This document shows, in pieces, positions 26,101 to 39,444 of a stretch of DNA of 64,000 nucleotides. The position numbers and the translations under genes are program-made. Under the pieces are notes generated by a model. The model was not told the origin of the DNA, made no database searches, and worked only from the letters and a program-made list of their open reading frames with translations. How positions within the stretch are numbered: the stretch's first letter is position 1; every line of letters starts with the position of its first letter. The stretch comes from Himantopus leucocephalus (lineage: Eukaryota; Chordata; Aves; Charadriiformes; Recurvirostridae): the NCBI GenBank assembly GCA_003993805.1, contig RSEF01000004.1, forward strand, positions 77,030,533 to 77,094,532, written 5' to 3'.

Positions 26101-29100
26101 GCTTCAGTTACCAGTCTGATTTAAGTTTAACCCCCTGAAGAGCTCATTATCATAGTCTATTTTGGAGTATTAAAATTACTATCATGTAATTGTATACTAA
26201 GAATAATAGGTACATATTAACAAATTATGGTAAATACGGGAATTTCAGAACTCCCTAAGAACTGCCTTATCCATTGGCAATGGACTGCCTGTCCATTGAA
26301 GCATCACACAGGGGAAAAAGAAAAGTGAATGACCTAATGAATATCCCACTTAGTACTTCAAAGACAAACTCTAAAGCTATTCAGATTGCTTGTTTGGCAC
26401 TTCAAACACCAGGCACAATGCCTCAGTTTATAATCAGTTTTGTAAACTATTTATAGTCAGCTAGGAATTATTCAAAGTGGCCTCATTAAATGTTTCCCCA
26501 TCATCTCTGTTAAATACGTTTCCTTTTGCCCATATTAGTAGAATACTTGACTTCAACTCAGTATTGTGAGAAATGTAGAGCAATTTGCAATGAGAGCAAA
26601 AATATTGCAATCATGACAGGCATTCAGATAGCACACGTTTTCCTTTAAACATTTAATATTTTTTCCGTTCTGTAGATATGTTTTAATAATGTTATAAAGG
26701 AAGATTAATTGTGGTTTCATACTTAAGCTAGGTAAAATAGGAGATGATACTTAAATGTAGGAAATCTAGCAGGCATGCGAAGTAACATTTAGACACTTCT
26801 TTGTACTTTTTTTTTCCTGTCTAACAGAAATCTGCTAACATGGAACTTGATCACACCTAGCAGAGAAATTCTACCAAAACCAAACCACCAATTGAACAAC
26901 TGTGTACCTAGTAGAAGTAATATATCCCTTTCTTTCAGTAGTTTTTTGTAACGTTTTCCCTTTCACATGTTGTCATCCTTAAAAACCCTACCTAGATGTA
27001 ATATTAGAAAACACGTTAAGGTTAAGCATCGTTTGAAACAGAATAAAACTGTTGAAGTAAAAGAAACTGAAAGAAATATACCATTTTTCTTTGTTCGTCC
27101 TCCCTGGGTAAGGCTCTCCTTTTTGCTTAGGTTTGAGTCCAGAAACTCTCAGGGTCTTGCTGCACTACAACGAAGTCCCTCCTCATCCCCCAGGAAAATT
27201 TCCTTTTTTTTTTTTTTTTTGATCACTTGAAAGAACTGGCTCCTGTCTGCTCCCTGCTCCTCTCAGCAGTCTCTCAGTCTTTATTTGTGTAATTTCACAA
27301 TAGCTTCATCCCATCTGACTTTCCAGAAGATTTCTCCAAATTATTCATGACCATTTGGTTTCAGAAAAATAACAATGCCATGTTCCTGCTATGCAGTTTC
27401 ACTTAATTCAGAAAGTACAATCCAAGAGTAAGGTAAACAGGTGATTGCCTTTTTTGCTGCTCAGCCATATGCTTTGAGCAGAACACAACATAAAAAGCAC
27501 ACATAGTAAACAGTGAAGAAATTAAACAGCTATATCACGCACCTCAGTTAGGAAATTCTTATCAGACTGGGGCGGGGGGGGAGTATGAATTAAATTTTTC
27601 ATTAAAATAGCTGCAGTAACATCCCCCTGAAAAAAGAAAAAAATATGAAACCCAAACCCCCAAAAACCAAAACCAAACAAACAACTTCCCAGAACAATGA
27701 AGAATAGTCACCTGGTCTCAGCATTTCACTTCCTAAAGCCTTTCTAAAACCCTGAGTAAAATCTCTGGTAAAAACAAAAGTATTAAAAAAAAAAAAATCA
27801 AAAAAACCCCAAAACAGAACAAAACAAAACCCCTAAAGTAAAATAAATAAGTGAAGTGTGGCAGAGGAAGTTTTAATCCATTAAAACATTTATATTTTTG
27901 TTTGAAGATTTTGACTTATTTGAAACCTGATCATGCCATTAATTAGTTCACTGTGGTGTACTATTCCCACAAAAAAAGCTTTAAGCCTAACAAATGTGCA
28001 GATGGTAAAGCAAATTCCCTCTATCTGTAGACAAGTTATTAAGCACTCTAATGCCATATTGACAGCAAGATGACAGCTTGGTGTTGATCACAATTTTTCC
28101 TATTGTTTTTAAGATGCTTGATGCATTTTTACTCTATGTTGGAATCGGATATAACATGCAATGGATTGTAATGTCTTGCATTAGAATATTGTATTCTTTT
28201 TAACAGCCACAGAACTGTCTTTGAAACGTTTCCTGCCATTCAATTAGTGCAGCTGCAAAGAAAGATGTTCCACGAGAATTTTGGCTGGATCTCCTGGCTG
28301 ATGCAGTTAGGGAATCAATTCAGTAGTGAATCAATTTATAAAAATGAAGTAGGAAGAGCAATGATTTTATTAATTTGGGGATTTTTTTGCCTGTTTAGGT
28401 TAAAGCCTAAGCGTGTGCATGGATTTAGGCACCTTGATAAAATATTCATGTATTGATGAATTTTTTGAAAACTTGCTCAGCTCTTTCTAAACCTAGAAGA
28501 CTCTTATGTAGAAATATGTTTCTACAAGTGTTCTAGACATTCAAAATTACTTGTGACCCAAGCTGAACCCAAGCGGATTCTCTGACCAGTGATCTCTACA
28601 GATATCCTGTCTCATGGACATAACTGGAAATGATAGGCATTTTCAGAGTTTATGCAGGAGAAAACCTTCAGGTTGCTTCTTCAGGATTTCAGGAAACAGT
28701 CAGATGAAAAATGCATGTGTCCTCATGTAAAGAACTAATCAGTAGCTTAATACATGCTACAGGTGAGAATAAAATTCTAGTCAAATTCCCCACTCCATCT
28801 GGTTTAGCAGGAACTTGTAGCTAGGGCTTGCAGGCTTTGCGAAGCGAGAAAACAGAACGATCGAGGGATCTCTCTCTGTCCCTGAGGCCAGCTTGACATT
28901 GTGTGGATCAACACTTCACGTCTAAAATGTAAAGGGAAAGGATTTTTCCCTTTCCCCCAGAAGACGATTTATTGAGATGTAAGATGCCTATTGGGAAAAG
29001 ACCCTTTCCCATGTGTCACAGGTGAAAAAAAAGAAAAGAAAAAGAAGCTTTAATTGTGAATGTTAACAGGTGGCATCTAACTGGATGTTTTTGTGCTTGT

Positions 29101-29636
29101 GAGTAAATGTGCAAAACTGAATTTTTTGAACTCTCAAGTGGAAGTCTGATACTTGCTAGCTGCCTCTGGTATGGGCCAGTTGTGAATTTTCAAAACACCT
29201 GGATTAAACAGAAATGACATACTCTGAATCCTCCATTTAATAAAGAGACAGGAGACAAACCCAGAAATTACAAAGCTGATTACGCATTTGTTTCTGCACA
29301 CAGTCTATTTTGATTGTGAAAACCAGGGACTTGATACTCTGGGAAGAAGGAAGTGTTGCAAAAAATAAGTGTTTCTAAAATGAAGAGGTGGCTATGGAAA
29401 GAAGAAAGGCATCTAAAAAGAAGGGGAGTATCCTAGCTGGAGAAAAGCTCTCAGAAGTGGGGGAAGATCCTGGAGATGGGAGAGAAGCATCCAGAAAAAT
29501 ACTTCATCTTGGCTGGTGATGCCCAAGACTGGTAACTGCTGGCAGCTGCATAGCAAGAAGTGACACAACTTTCTGCATGATCTTCCCAGAGCAGCAATGA
29601 TATCCCTGAAGGGAAGGGAAGTTAACATCTAGTGAA
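23102..29636. other. AT-rich non-coding stretch, no gene recognised
   Basis: No recognisable exon. It contains a perfect inverted repeat at 25578-25670, a poly(T) run at 27199-27220, a G-run near 27570, and A/C-rich tracts at 27640-27690 and 27785-27835. An open frame at 24231-24488 was inspected and shows no known domain. Confidence 0.6.
25578..25670. repeat. Perfect 26-bp inverted repeat with 41-bp loop
   Basis: The left arm (25578-25603, starting tgatggatatcatgcagg) is exactly complementary to the right arm (25645-25670, ending gcatgatatccatca). The loop is 25604-25644. Pairing stops sharply at both ends of the arms. If transcribed it would fold into a strong hairpin. It could be an inverted duplication of a short segment or an assembly or template-switch product. 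No miRNA identity is claimed. Confidence 0.95.
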
Positions 29637-29699
29637 CTACTTGATGATTTTTAAGGTCTTTTCCAACTTAAATGATTCTATAATTCTACGATTCTATGA
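29637..29699 (+). mobile_element. CR1 3' tail fragment
   Basis: Shows 'ttgatgatttttaaggtctt', 'ttccaactta' and the tail repeats 'gattctataattctacgatt'. This is the terminal part of a CR1 3' UTR; upstream sequence is not recognisably CR1. Confidence 0.8.
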
Positions 29700-29726
29700 A
29701 CTTAATGCTGGAGAGAAGGGAGGGTG

Positions 29727-30040
29727 TTATGGTTTGAGAGACCCATAACAATTTATTGTCATTTAGACAATCATTCTATCATCCGATGGCCCCTCCCCAC
29801 CTGGGAAAGGGAATCGGGAAAAACAAGGAAACCCAGGAGCTGAAGTATAAACAGATTTAATAGAGTAAGATTAGATAATTAACATTAATAGCACTAAAGA
29901 ACCAATATAAACTTAAGGAGAAAATTTTTGTGAAATTCCTGAACAGGGCCAGATCTCCACTCCTGACTTTAAATTGCCCATTTCTATCGGTTCCCCAGAA
30001 TACCACAACTGGGATGATGGTAACTCGCATGGACTCAACA
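29727..30040 (+). mobile_element. Probable ERV LTR fragment
   Basis: Begins 'tgttatggtttgagagaccc' and continues through 'ggcccctccccacctgggaa' and 'cagatttaatagagtaagat', wording I associate with an avian ERV LTR. The 3' limit is uncertain. No coding sequence is visible. Confidence 0.5.
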
Positions 30041-33000
30041 CACAAGTGATCTCAAAACTGGCCAGCCTACTCTGATTTTCCCCACGCAATTGAAAAGACT
30101 TGCTGCTTGCTATTTAGGGACTAGAAATTATTTTTTTCCTTTCAGCACAGTTGATGATATAGGAAAATTACTTGACTAAAGAGAACCTATCACCTGAATT
30201 GTAGCAATGGAGTGGAATGAAATACTATCAGGATCTTCCTCCCTCATCCATCAACATTCTTCTTCATAGAAAAATTCTTGAAGCATAATCTGAGGATAAA
30301 GTCTCTGGGGGATTTCTTTTTATTATTTCTTTGTTGTTGTTGATGACAGTCTCACAATCAGAGAGACAAATATTCAGCTGAGAAAAGAACAAGTAATATG
30401 CACACCAAACACAGAACTTCGCTGTTCATCTGACATAATCACATGGTAGGAGCAGTACTAATTCCTCAGCTCGATTGTGATGGTCATTAAAATTACACAA
30501 AATATGCTCTTTTTTTTTATTTTTTCCATAAATATTTTCTCGGTTTAAAACAGCTTGCTGTTATTATTATTAAGGTTTTATTCTGACCCATGGAGAAAAG
30601 GCATTAGTGGTGGCAAGACAGCTGTCCCACAACTATAGCAATGTAATTCCAGAATTTATTGAAGGTACTGTCTTTTCTTGACACTTCTCAGAAAACTGTT
30701 GAGGAGAACTGCTCATTTACTAATGTGACTGAAAATCACTGTCACTCCAAATCAACATAGCTGTTTAATGAAAATGGGCTCTTCAGTAATACAATAGATG
30801 CTGTCAAAGCAGTGATCAGAAAGAGAAGAAAGGGAGTGAACTAGGTAACTTGAGCTGTTAGAAACTTCAACTGTGTTTTGCTAAGCTGTCTGACACAAAA
30901 TGAGATCTGCTTTGCTGAATAACTTCTTTCACCAGCTTCAGCTACCTGAAAATGTCTTTACTTTTCTTCATGGGCCACATATTGGCTAATAAGGTGAAAG
31001 GTTTCATTCTTGTCATGTTAAACTGAATCATTAATACAGAAGAATTTTTAGAGGTGCTGGCACTGGAACTGGTGTTCAGATGATGTCCAAGGAATAGCTT
31101 TTTGCTTTTGTCTCTTTAACTCTTCCCTTCCAAAACCAGTGCTTCACCTTCCAAGTTCCCTGAGAATTACTTTGATGTTTACCTTCCTATTTATATCATA
31201 AATAACTGCTTCCAAATCCAAACTTCTTTTCTTCCACAATCATTCACTATAAGGTCCAATATTTCAAAATAATTTTTCATCCTGATCAAAAATGAAAATA
31301 TGAAATATATATTTATTTGGTGAAACAGAAGATAGGGAAATGAATCAAAACATACAGATTTATCAGGTGAGACTGCTCATCTTTTTTTCATTTTTGAGGC
31401 ATCACTCAATTGTCCATTTATAGATATCAAATACTAGTTGAGTGATACCCTACATGTGTCCACATGTTGATACAGAGGATGCAGGTTTCCTACAGATCCT
31501 AAATCATATCTCCCAACCCATATCTTGCTTATCCTAGGATATCTTAAATGGTACTGGGTGCCTATGTGAACTGAATAGATCAAGCCACAATATGTAGAGG
31601 AGTTAAATTCCATGCACTGAGACATATTGATATGTGAAGGATGCACATAGTTTAACACGCATTCTGTTCAGCTGCATCCTAACTTCATGTCCTAACATAA
31701 AACAGATCTAGGACAGATCACTGTCAACCTTTGAGATAAGGCCAGAGCTAGCTTTGGAGATGCCAAGCAAGGAAAATTTCTTTACTGATTTCTTACTGCT
31801 GTTATTTCATTACTATTTCAACTGTTTGATAATCTGAATAAAGTTTAATTTTGGCATGGGTCCTTAATTGTTTTCCCCAAAATTTCTGTAGTAGTTTGTG
31901 AAATAGGTAATAGCAAACAAATTAAATAGTTTTATTTAAAGGAGAAGAACAAAGGCATAAGGTACCTAATGTATAAATAACATTAGACAGCCCTGAAAAC
32001 ACAAATTAAGTCTCACCTTAAACTAAACTCTTATTATTTCATTCTAAGACTTACAAAGAGTTTAGATGATGCAAATACAACTAATCCATCCAAGAGCTTT
32101 CTGCTCTTTCACTTGAGTACAATCCAAATTCAGGAACACCTCTGGCTGACCAATACTGAACGTTTCAGTGAATAGTTCGCCCACCAAAACATCATTCAGT
32201 TTAAATAAGTAATGCCAGTATACCTCTAGAAGAAGTCTTGTATTCTAAGGCTGAAGAAATGTCTTTTCAAAAGAGTGAGGCCTAACATAGAAACAAATCT
32301 GCTAACTAAAACATTATTTTGTCTTTCTTTTGAAAAATCTAGTTCAGACTGCTGTGTGTTTAGATACTGTCAGCAAACTTGTTTTCACTCAAATTGCCAT
32401 AATTAATTTTCTTACTTTATTTTTATCACAGTAATAGAGTGAGTTGATTTTCCCTCTGATAAATAGCAACTATCTGAGGGGGAAAAGGCTTCAAAAATGG
32501 GCCTGCTTTTCTCTGTTTTTTTCTCCAGTTACACACAAGTTATTTCATTGGCTTCGAGAGTTAAACTGTTGTGAAACCTAAATAAAATAATAGCCTTTAT
32601 TCATTCTGCTTAGAATTCAAGCAATCTATTTAGAAGTGTAAAATAATAAAATAATTGAGATTTCAGGGTTTTAAAAAAAAAAATACAAACCATTTATTTA
32701 TACCAGTGTTACAACTAAATTAATGATCCAAAACAATGATCAATTTATATCTGCTTGAAAATGTTCAAGGGACAGAGGATGAGGAAAAGGTTTGAACACA
32801 GTATTTTCCATCATGTTCTGTCACTCTAACTTCCTAGAAAATCTGGTTCACACATACATATTTGATGCTCATCTTTGCAGGTGATAAAACGTCTTCTAAC
32901 CTCTGCAAGGTTGTATGCATAACTGAAACTAAAGACTCTATTTAGCCAACTTTGTGGCAATCTTATCAAGAGCAAGAAGATGCAGCCATGAACTGTAAGG

Positions 33001-36000
33001 AGAAAATAAAAAAGAAAAAAAGCATGGTTCTCAAGTTCTTAAAGCATTCCTTTTCCCTTTGTGTCAGAAAATGTAAATATTTCAGGCAGTATTATTATTC
33101 CTACTCAGAATTTATCTGGGTTTCCTGGATTGAATTCTTTCCCCTGTCCCAAATATATTTGCATTCATGTTAACACCTTAAAAAAATCTCAGTATGAATT
33201 TATGAAAAATATAGCAGATCTTTTATAAGTGCAGTTCAGTCCACAGGTCCTGACATCACAAATATCTTACTTTTTCCATTTGTATTCCTGTCCCATTTCC
33301 ACTATTTTCCAGCCATGATTTATAAATATATTATTGTTTTTTCATTTAAATCCATCCTTGCTTATCGCACTCACTTCTGCTAAAAGAGGTACAAGTTTTG
33401 AATCCTTAAAAAATGTTAAAGATAATAAAACTGAGATGACTTCTCAATATATATTAGCTCTTTATCTGTTTTATGGCTTGTAATTTTCAGTGTGTTTGGA
33501 TGAAACTCATCCTCTTTCATTATTGTCACAGCAGGACATTCTGAATGAGTTGGTTTGATTTTTGGCTGATTGTCTTTAATCTGTCTCCAGTTGCCTCTCA
33601 TCTCTTCCACCATGTGATATACTGTATGTTGATAATCCTTAATAATCAACATATCCTTTTACATTCCATAATACCCGTGAGACTTTGATCTTCTGTATTA
33701 TCCAACAGTTTAAGAGGGCAAACAGAGAAGTAACTATTCATTTCTGTCAAAAAAATGCCATTTTTTTATATCTGATACTGTAGAAAACAGAAGTTAGCTA
33801 AGCCCTTGAAGTCCTTGAAATTAGTATTCTGGTACTTAGTAGGTGATGATTTACGTCAGAAGATTCCGCTTCCAAGTGGTTAAAAATTAATTCTATTGGA
33901 AACAGGAAATAAATCAGGAAACATCCTTTTTTTCTAAACCACCCCAAATCATTAATGAAAAAGATTGTCAATTTTGAAAAGTAACTTTAAATGGCATGGT
34001 GCCAGCAAAGTTTTAGATGACTGATGTAGATAGAGGCGTATCATTGAAGGGCCCCATAGCTGCATGGCAACAGCTGTCAAAAAGACTTCGGGCTGCAAGA
34101 GTAAAGGCTTAGTATGCACTGAATTTTATCTTCCCTTTGCTCCCCAGCACTGAGCCTGATGTCAGTTTTATTGTGGAATAATTTTGTGATATCTTGCTGG
34201 ACAAAGATTTTTCAGTCTCTGATCTGAAATATGGTAAAATCAGGTTATCTCTTCGTTTCTACATCACTAATGCTCCAGGACATTAGTCAAATACCTAGTG
34301 TCCAACTGCACATTTTACTACTGCTTGGAATGGTAGTTATGATTCCACAAAAACATTGTCTTGAATATCTGGCATATTGGCTTGTCACCCATAGACTGAA
34401 ATCCATTTTTCTCATGTTACATACAGATCAGCTCATTTGAGCTCATGTAACATGAAGACAAAAAAATATGCATCCTTCCCTAAATAAAACAATTTATTTA
34501 AAAATCTCATAAATAGTCTGATTCATTTTTTTCTGCTTGCCACCTCAATCAGTGCTTCATATTCTATTTTCACATTTTGGTAAATATTTATTTCTCTGGA
34601 GTTTACGTCTACTCCCTGGAGACTCTCAGTTTGCAATGAGCTTCAGTGGACTTGACTCCGTCATCAGTTGCTGGCTCTCACTTACTACAGTGGAGCTTTC
34701 TCCTGATGGCAGAAGTCTTTCCATGTTAAGAGCATTACGGCTGGGCCTATGAAGGGAAGGCTGGAGTGCAATCCTGCAAAACCAAAAGTGAAGTATCTTC
34801 TGTGCCGTGGGACCGTGCATCCTATTGAAGTATGTGGGTGTGAATAAAATGAGAGGGATTTAAAATCCTTGGTGAGGATCTATCATACCCAGAATGACAA
34901 GCACTGGCACACCTGAACCAGAAAAAAGCAAAATACCAAACAGAAGCTTACATCAGAGAATCTATTTCTGAAATTAACTAAGATGTCTAAGTCAAAACTG
35001 TAAACATACAGTGCCATGAGGGTAGAATTTGAATTACACTACAACAAACAGGCACACATCAAATTCAGCAGTACCTAGTAGCAGGATCATAATTTCTCCT
35101 CAGTAGTTTCACCTAGATTTTTAATAGATTCTTATTTAGATGAAATTTTTAGAGTAGATAATAGATAAATCTGTAATATGTATCTATGATCTGCTTGATT
35201 TTTGCTCACTTTGCAGTCTTGTAACAATTACTTCCTCTGCCAAATACGTCAACACTGAACTTTTGAGATCTTTCTTAAGCCCTTCACAAACAATAGCAGA
35301 AGGAAGGTGACAGTTTCCTAGCATCTCCAGGTGCCGGTAGGGAGGGTTCAGTGTGAAGAATTGTTTGTTTATTTGTGTGGGTGGATTAGTGAATCAAAGA
35401 AGAATGAAAAATAAGGAGTCTCTGTGTGTTCCTTTTATATTGAATTTTAAAATTAATAGCACCTACAGATATTAAGGAGGAGGCTTAATGAAATTCACCA
35501 AAGCAGAACAATAATTGTGTGTGAGTGTCTGTATGAATACGTATATAAGCACATGCATATTTAAAAATGCATACATATAAACACACTTGCAGTCACCCCC
35601 CCCGATTCCTAGATTAAGTAAACTTGCTCCTCTGTTGCCTGATCTTGCTTGACAGGCATCAATCAATTTAAAAGAACTGAGCTTAATCACAGTTAAAAGT
35701 AAAAATGTTACTGATCTGGTAGACAGTCTCATACAATTAATTGTGAAGAAGCACTGAGAACTTTGTGTGACCATTAATGAAGTCTATATCAAGACAAGTA
35801 TACAGTATACACTTAAGTTATGTATTATGCACCTGTTTTTGGAATAGTGTGTTCCTTTTCAAAGAAAATTCATAGTGCTAGCAAAAGAATTGTAAAGCTT
35901 CAGAGAAACCAGTCCTACAGTGACAGAAGGCATAACAGTCATACGCAATATAGGATAAATATTTTCATCATTTTTTTCATCCTTTTTCCATTTATTAATA

Positions 36001-37134
36001 TTTATTATTTCATTTTTTCATTTTATTTTATATGAGAGATAAAGAATGTACTCTGAACAAATAATATGCTCAGGATTTCTCAGCAAACTCAATGTCTTTA
36101 AAATTCTGGCAAATTTATTTTCTTCTGTATGTTTTTGCTTTAAAGAACAATAACACCTGCTTAGATCAGGTTTAATTCCACCTTCTTTTTAAATGCTGTC
36201 TAAAATTTTACTTTTTTTCTTTCTCTTTTACTCAGGAAACTTCATTTCACTCATATTGTGAACTTCAGCCCAAAAGCACTAAATTGTTTCATATCACTTT
36301 ATAGTCATTTACAAGAGACAGGCAACTCCAGAAGGTAATTCAGAACAAGAACCTAGCTTCAGATTTTTTTTATATTGCCTCTCAAACAGCCTCTTTCCAA
36401 ATATTATGGAGACAGTAGTATGAAATCAGCTTCTACAGGATAAAATTAACTTTTGTAAATCCATCTTTTATCTCTGCTTCCCTGGCTTCACCTGTGGTTT
36501 TGTCTTCTCTCAGTTCCTTTTTCCTGTGAGTTCTCTTCTACAGTAGGTCAGGTTAAATTCCACCTGTCCTTTAAAACTCTCAGTATCCTCCTTTGCTACT
36601 CATAAAACCTTAAATCAAGGAAAGCCAGAAAAGTATTTTAAACAGCCCTCATCTTTCTGTCTCTACTTGCAGAGATGTGGGAGAACTGAAGTTGCTTCCT
36701 ACTCCTCTGATATCTGATGACCAGAAGAGGGAACACAGTGAATGTCTTTTTTTTTTTTTTCCTTTAAAAAAAAAANAAAAAAAGCAAACAAACTAACAAA
36801 ATATTTCTTTGGGAACATATAAGGTCAGTGTCTTTCAGAATAATTTTTACTGATGTAGTGAGAAATATTGGATTTCTAGCTTACTCAGACATAATTATTT
36901 TCTTATCATGTAACTAGGTTTGAACCTCTCTCGTTTGGTTCTGGGTCTCCTAAACCATTAACCTTTGCTAATTGTCCTATGGGTTCTCCACAGAGTCCTT
37001 GACCCTGTTCATTGTTTCCCATATTTTTTCACTTGCCTGATTTCAAAAAGTATCGTAGAAAAATACTCTGTGTTTGAGCAGGGGAAGAAAAGGGGAACTG
37101 AAAACTGAAAAAGGGAAACTGAAAAAAAAAAGGG
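30041..37134. other. AT-rich non-coding stretch, no gene recognised
   Basis: No supportable exon. It includes a nested small stem-loop at 34412-34455, a T-run and A-run pair with one unresolved base (36747-36783), and a short (GGGAAACTGAAA)n-like tract at 37092-37134 just before the CR1 copy. Confidence 0.6.
36747..36783. repeat. Poly(T)/poly(A) pair with one ambiguous base
   Basis: A run of 14 T (36747-36760), a short 'cc' plus 'ttt' link, then an A-run interrupted by N at 36776. The two homopolymers can fold back on each other, which probably caused the unresolved base. Confidence 0.9.
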
Positions 37135-37786
37135 GAACATGACCCAGCAATGCACGCTTGCAGCCCAGAAAGACAACCATAGAAGCATGGCCAGCAGGTT
37201 AAGGGAGGTGATTCAGGTGGGGACGAAACTGTGCCAAGTATGGGTTGCACCACCACACCCCCTCTACTCTGGTCTTGTGAGACATCTGTAGTACTGCATG
37301 CAGCTCTGGAGCCCTCAACACAGAAAATACATGGACGGTTGGACCAAGTCCAAAGAAGGGTCACAAAGATCATCTCCTATGAAGACAGGCTGAGAGAGTT
37401 GGGGTTATTCAGCCTGCAGAAGAGAAGGCCCTGGGGAGACCTTATAGTGGACTTCTAGTATCTAAAGGGCACCTACAGGAAAGATGGGGAGGGACTCTTT
37501 TGTCAGGGAGTGCAGTGATAGGATGAGAGGTAACAGTTTAAAACTGAAAGAAGGTGGATTTAGATTAGATATTAGGAAGAAATTCTTTACTCTGAGAGTG
37601 GTGAGACACTGGAAGAGTTTGCCCAGAGAAGCTGTAGATGTCCCATCCCTGGAACTGTTAAAGTCCAAGTTGGACAGGGCTTTGAGCAACCAAGTGTAGT
37701 GGAAAGTGTCCCTTCCCATAGCAGGGCGTTGGAACTAGATGATCTTTAAAGGTCCCTTCCAACCCAAACCATTCTATGATTCTGTT
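37135..37786 (+). mobile_element. CR1 LINE 3' part with internal insertion
   Basis: Starts 'gaacatgacccagcaatgc', continues through 'gccagcaggttaagggaggt', 'cagcctgcagaagagaaggc', 'agattagatattaggaagaa', 'gatgatctttaaaggtccct' and ends 'ccattctatgattctgtt'. About 40 bases at 37215-37256 interrupt the usual 'gtgattc...cccctctactctgg' continuity, and a segment after 37178 is deleted. Open frames at 37231-37458 and 37484-37699 are decayed ORF2 remnants and 3' UTR readings. Confidence 0.92.
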
Positions 37787-39444
37787 AAAACACAAGTGTG
37801 TTTCTGGGACAATTTGAATATTTTGCTAACTTTGAATTTATATTCCACTGGGAGGTGATCACTGACCTGGGCTGATGCAGACTGCTCACACTTAACCCCT
37901 TCTCAAGCAGCCTGGCCGAGTCCATAACTCTTGGCCCTGAGTCTCTTCGAGTCCTCCATGGCACCAGAAATATGCTTGGTTTTCTATTACATGGTAACTG
38001 AAATAATAGGACTGTGTCACCACAAGGTGGCTGTAAAAGTGGTGTTTTTCTCACTTAAAAAGAGCAGTGTGACAACATATGGGAAAGTATGGACATTCAA
38101 AGTCTGCTATAACTGTGCACAACAGCTGAGAATGTCGCATGGGGCCAAGTTCCAGCTAAGGCCCATGCATATTTCACAACAGGAGCTGCCCCTGGGGTAG
38201 ATCGTATGCAGAACCAGGAATGTATTTTAGAGGGAAAATGCTGACTGACTTCAAAGGAGTGAACTTGCATTTATGCAGCGTACATGGTGAGGGTACCAAG
38301 ACCCAGTAATAAACTAACTAGGGAGCTGTTAATTAGCAGTGCAAAATACCTACTGAGAAAGAGGAAAAATAAACAGTTGTATACAAAGAGAAAGATAAAA
38401 GGTACAAATAGAGCAAGAGATCTTGACTTCTGAAGAGTTCTGAAAACAATGGAACATTTTAAAGAAATTAGACCACACTAAATGTTAAGAAGTTGAGAGT
38501 ATTCTTTCAAATGCTTTATTTTATTCGATGTAATTTATCTCACACTAGACTGAAAACCTTTGAGAATTGTTCTTAATTTTTTTAAGAAACATTTGTGAAA
38601 GAGAAACGTTGGGAAATACGTTTCGCTCTAACCCCAGAGGAATGCTACAGGAATTTCATTCTAAGACCTTAGGAAGCTGTGTTGTTCAGCCTGTCCTTTT
38701 GGGTTCTTGTTAATCTTTAAATTTTGTAAGTTCATATTTTACAATTTATGTTGATACGTCTGTTTCTTGAAAATTCAGGTTGCAAATAAATAGTTTATTT
38801 CTGCATAAAAAAAATGCAATGTAGTAGAAATATTTTATTTTGATCCAGAAGGGTTATATGCAGTAACTGTAGTTAATTTAATTTATTTATTTCAGTTCAA
38901 CAGTATTGTCAGAAATTAATATTTCATTTTTACTGCAAAAGAATAAAGGTATGTTTTGCAAATTCTGAAGTTAAGTTGGAATACAGGTTAAAAAAACCCA
39001 AACCAAACCAAACAAAAAAACCCCATGGAGTGGCTATTCCAAATCTAAATAATTTTCTTACAACGTTTCCCTTCAGAATTGCTAAATGTTCTTAGATATG
39101 GAGAATTTCAGCTATCCAGTTTCACTTCATTTTCCTGAAGATAATTTGTGTTTAACTTTTACCCATTTATTCCATTTTCTCATGATATATATCATCTTTC
39201 TGCCTTTGGACTGTGAGTTTAAAAAATTTATTGCAAGTGGAAAGTCATTTAAGTAACATGAAAAATGGAATTTCTACTTCTTGTTCTTCATACATAATCA
39301 CAAACAAGTGAGACGGTATAAACACACATAAATATATTTAAATCACAACAGGTATGTTAATGTGAATATAAGATTAATGTGTATATCTAATACAGTATAA
39401 TACAGACCCAATGTTTACTGGATACAGTACTGCCACCTTTTGGT
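37787..39444. other. Non-coding spacer between two CR1 copies
   Basis: AT-rich with no recognisable exon. A short A/C-rich tract lies at 38991-39025. Two opposed open frames of 89 codons (37785-38054 minus, 37931-38200 plus) overlap and match nothing known. Confidence 0.55.

Noticed and set aside
28207..28320. Possible exon after 'ttctttttaacag'
   Set aside because: The acceptor is plausible, but the frames contain stops and no protein is recognised. It might be a conserved non-coding element, which cannot be judged from one sequence.
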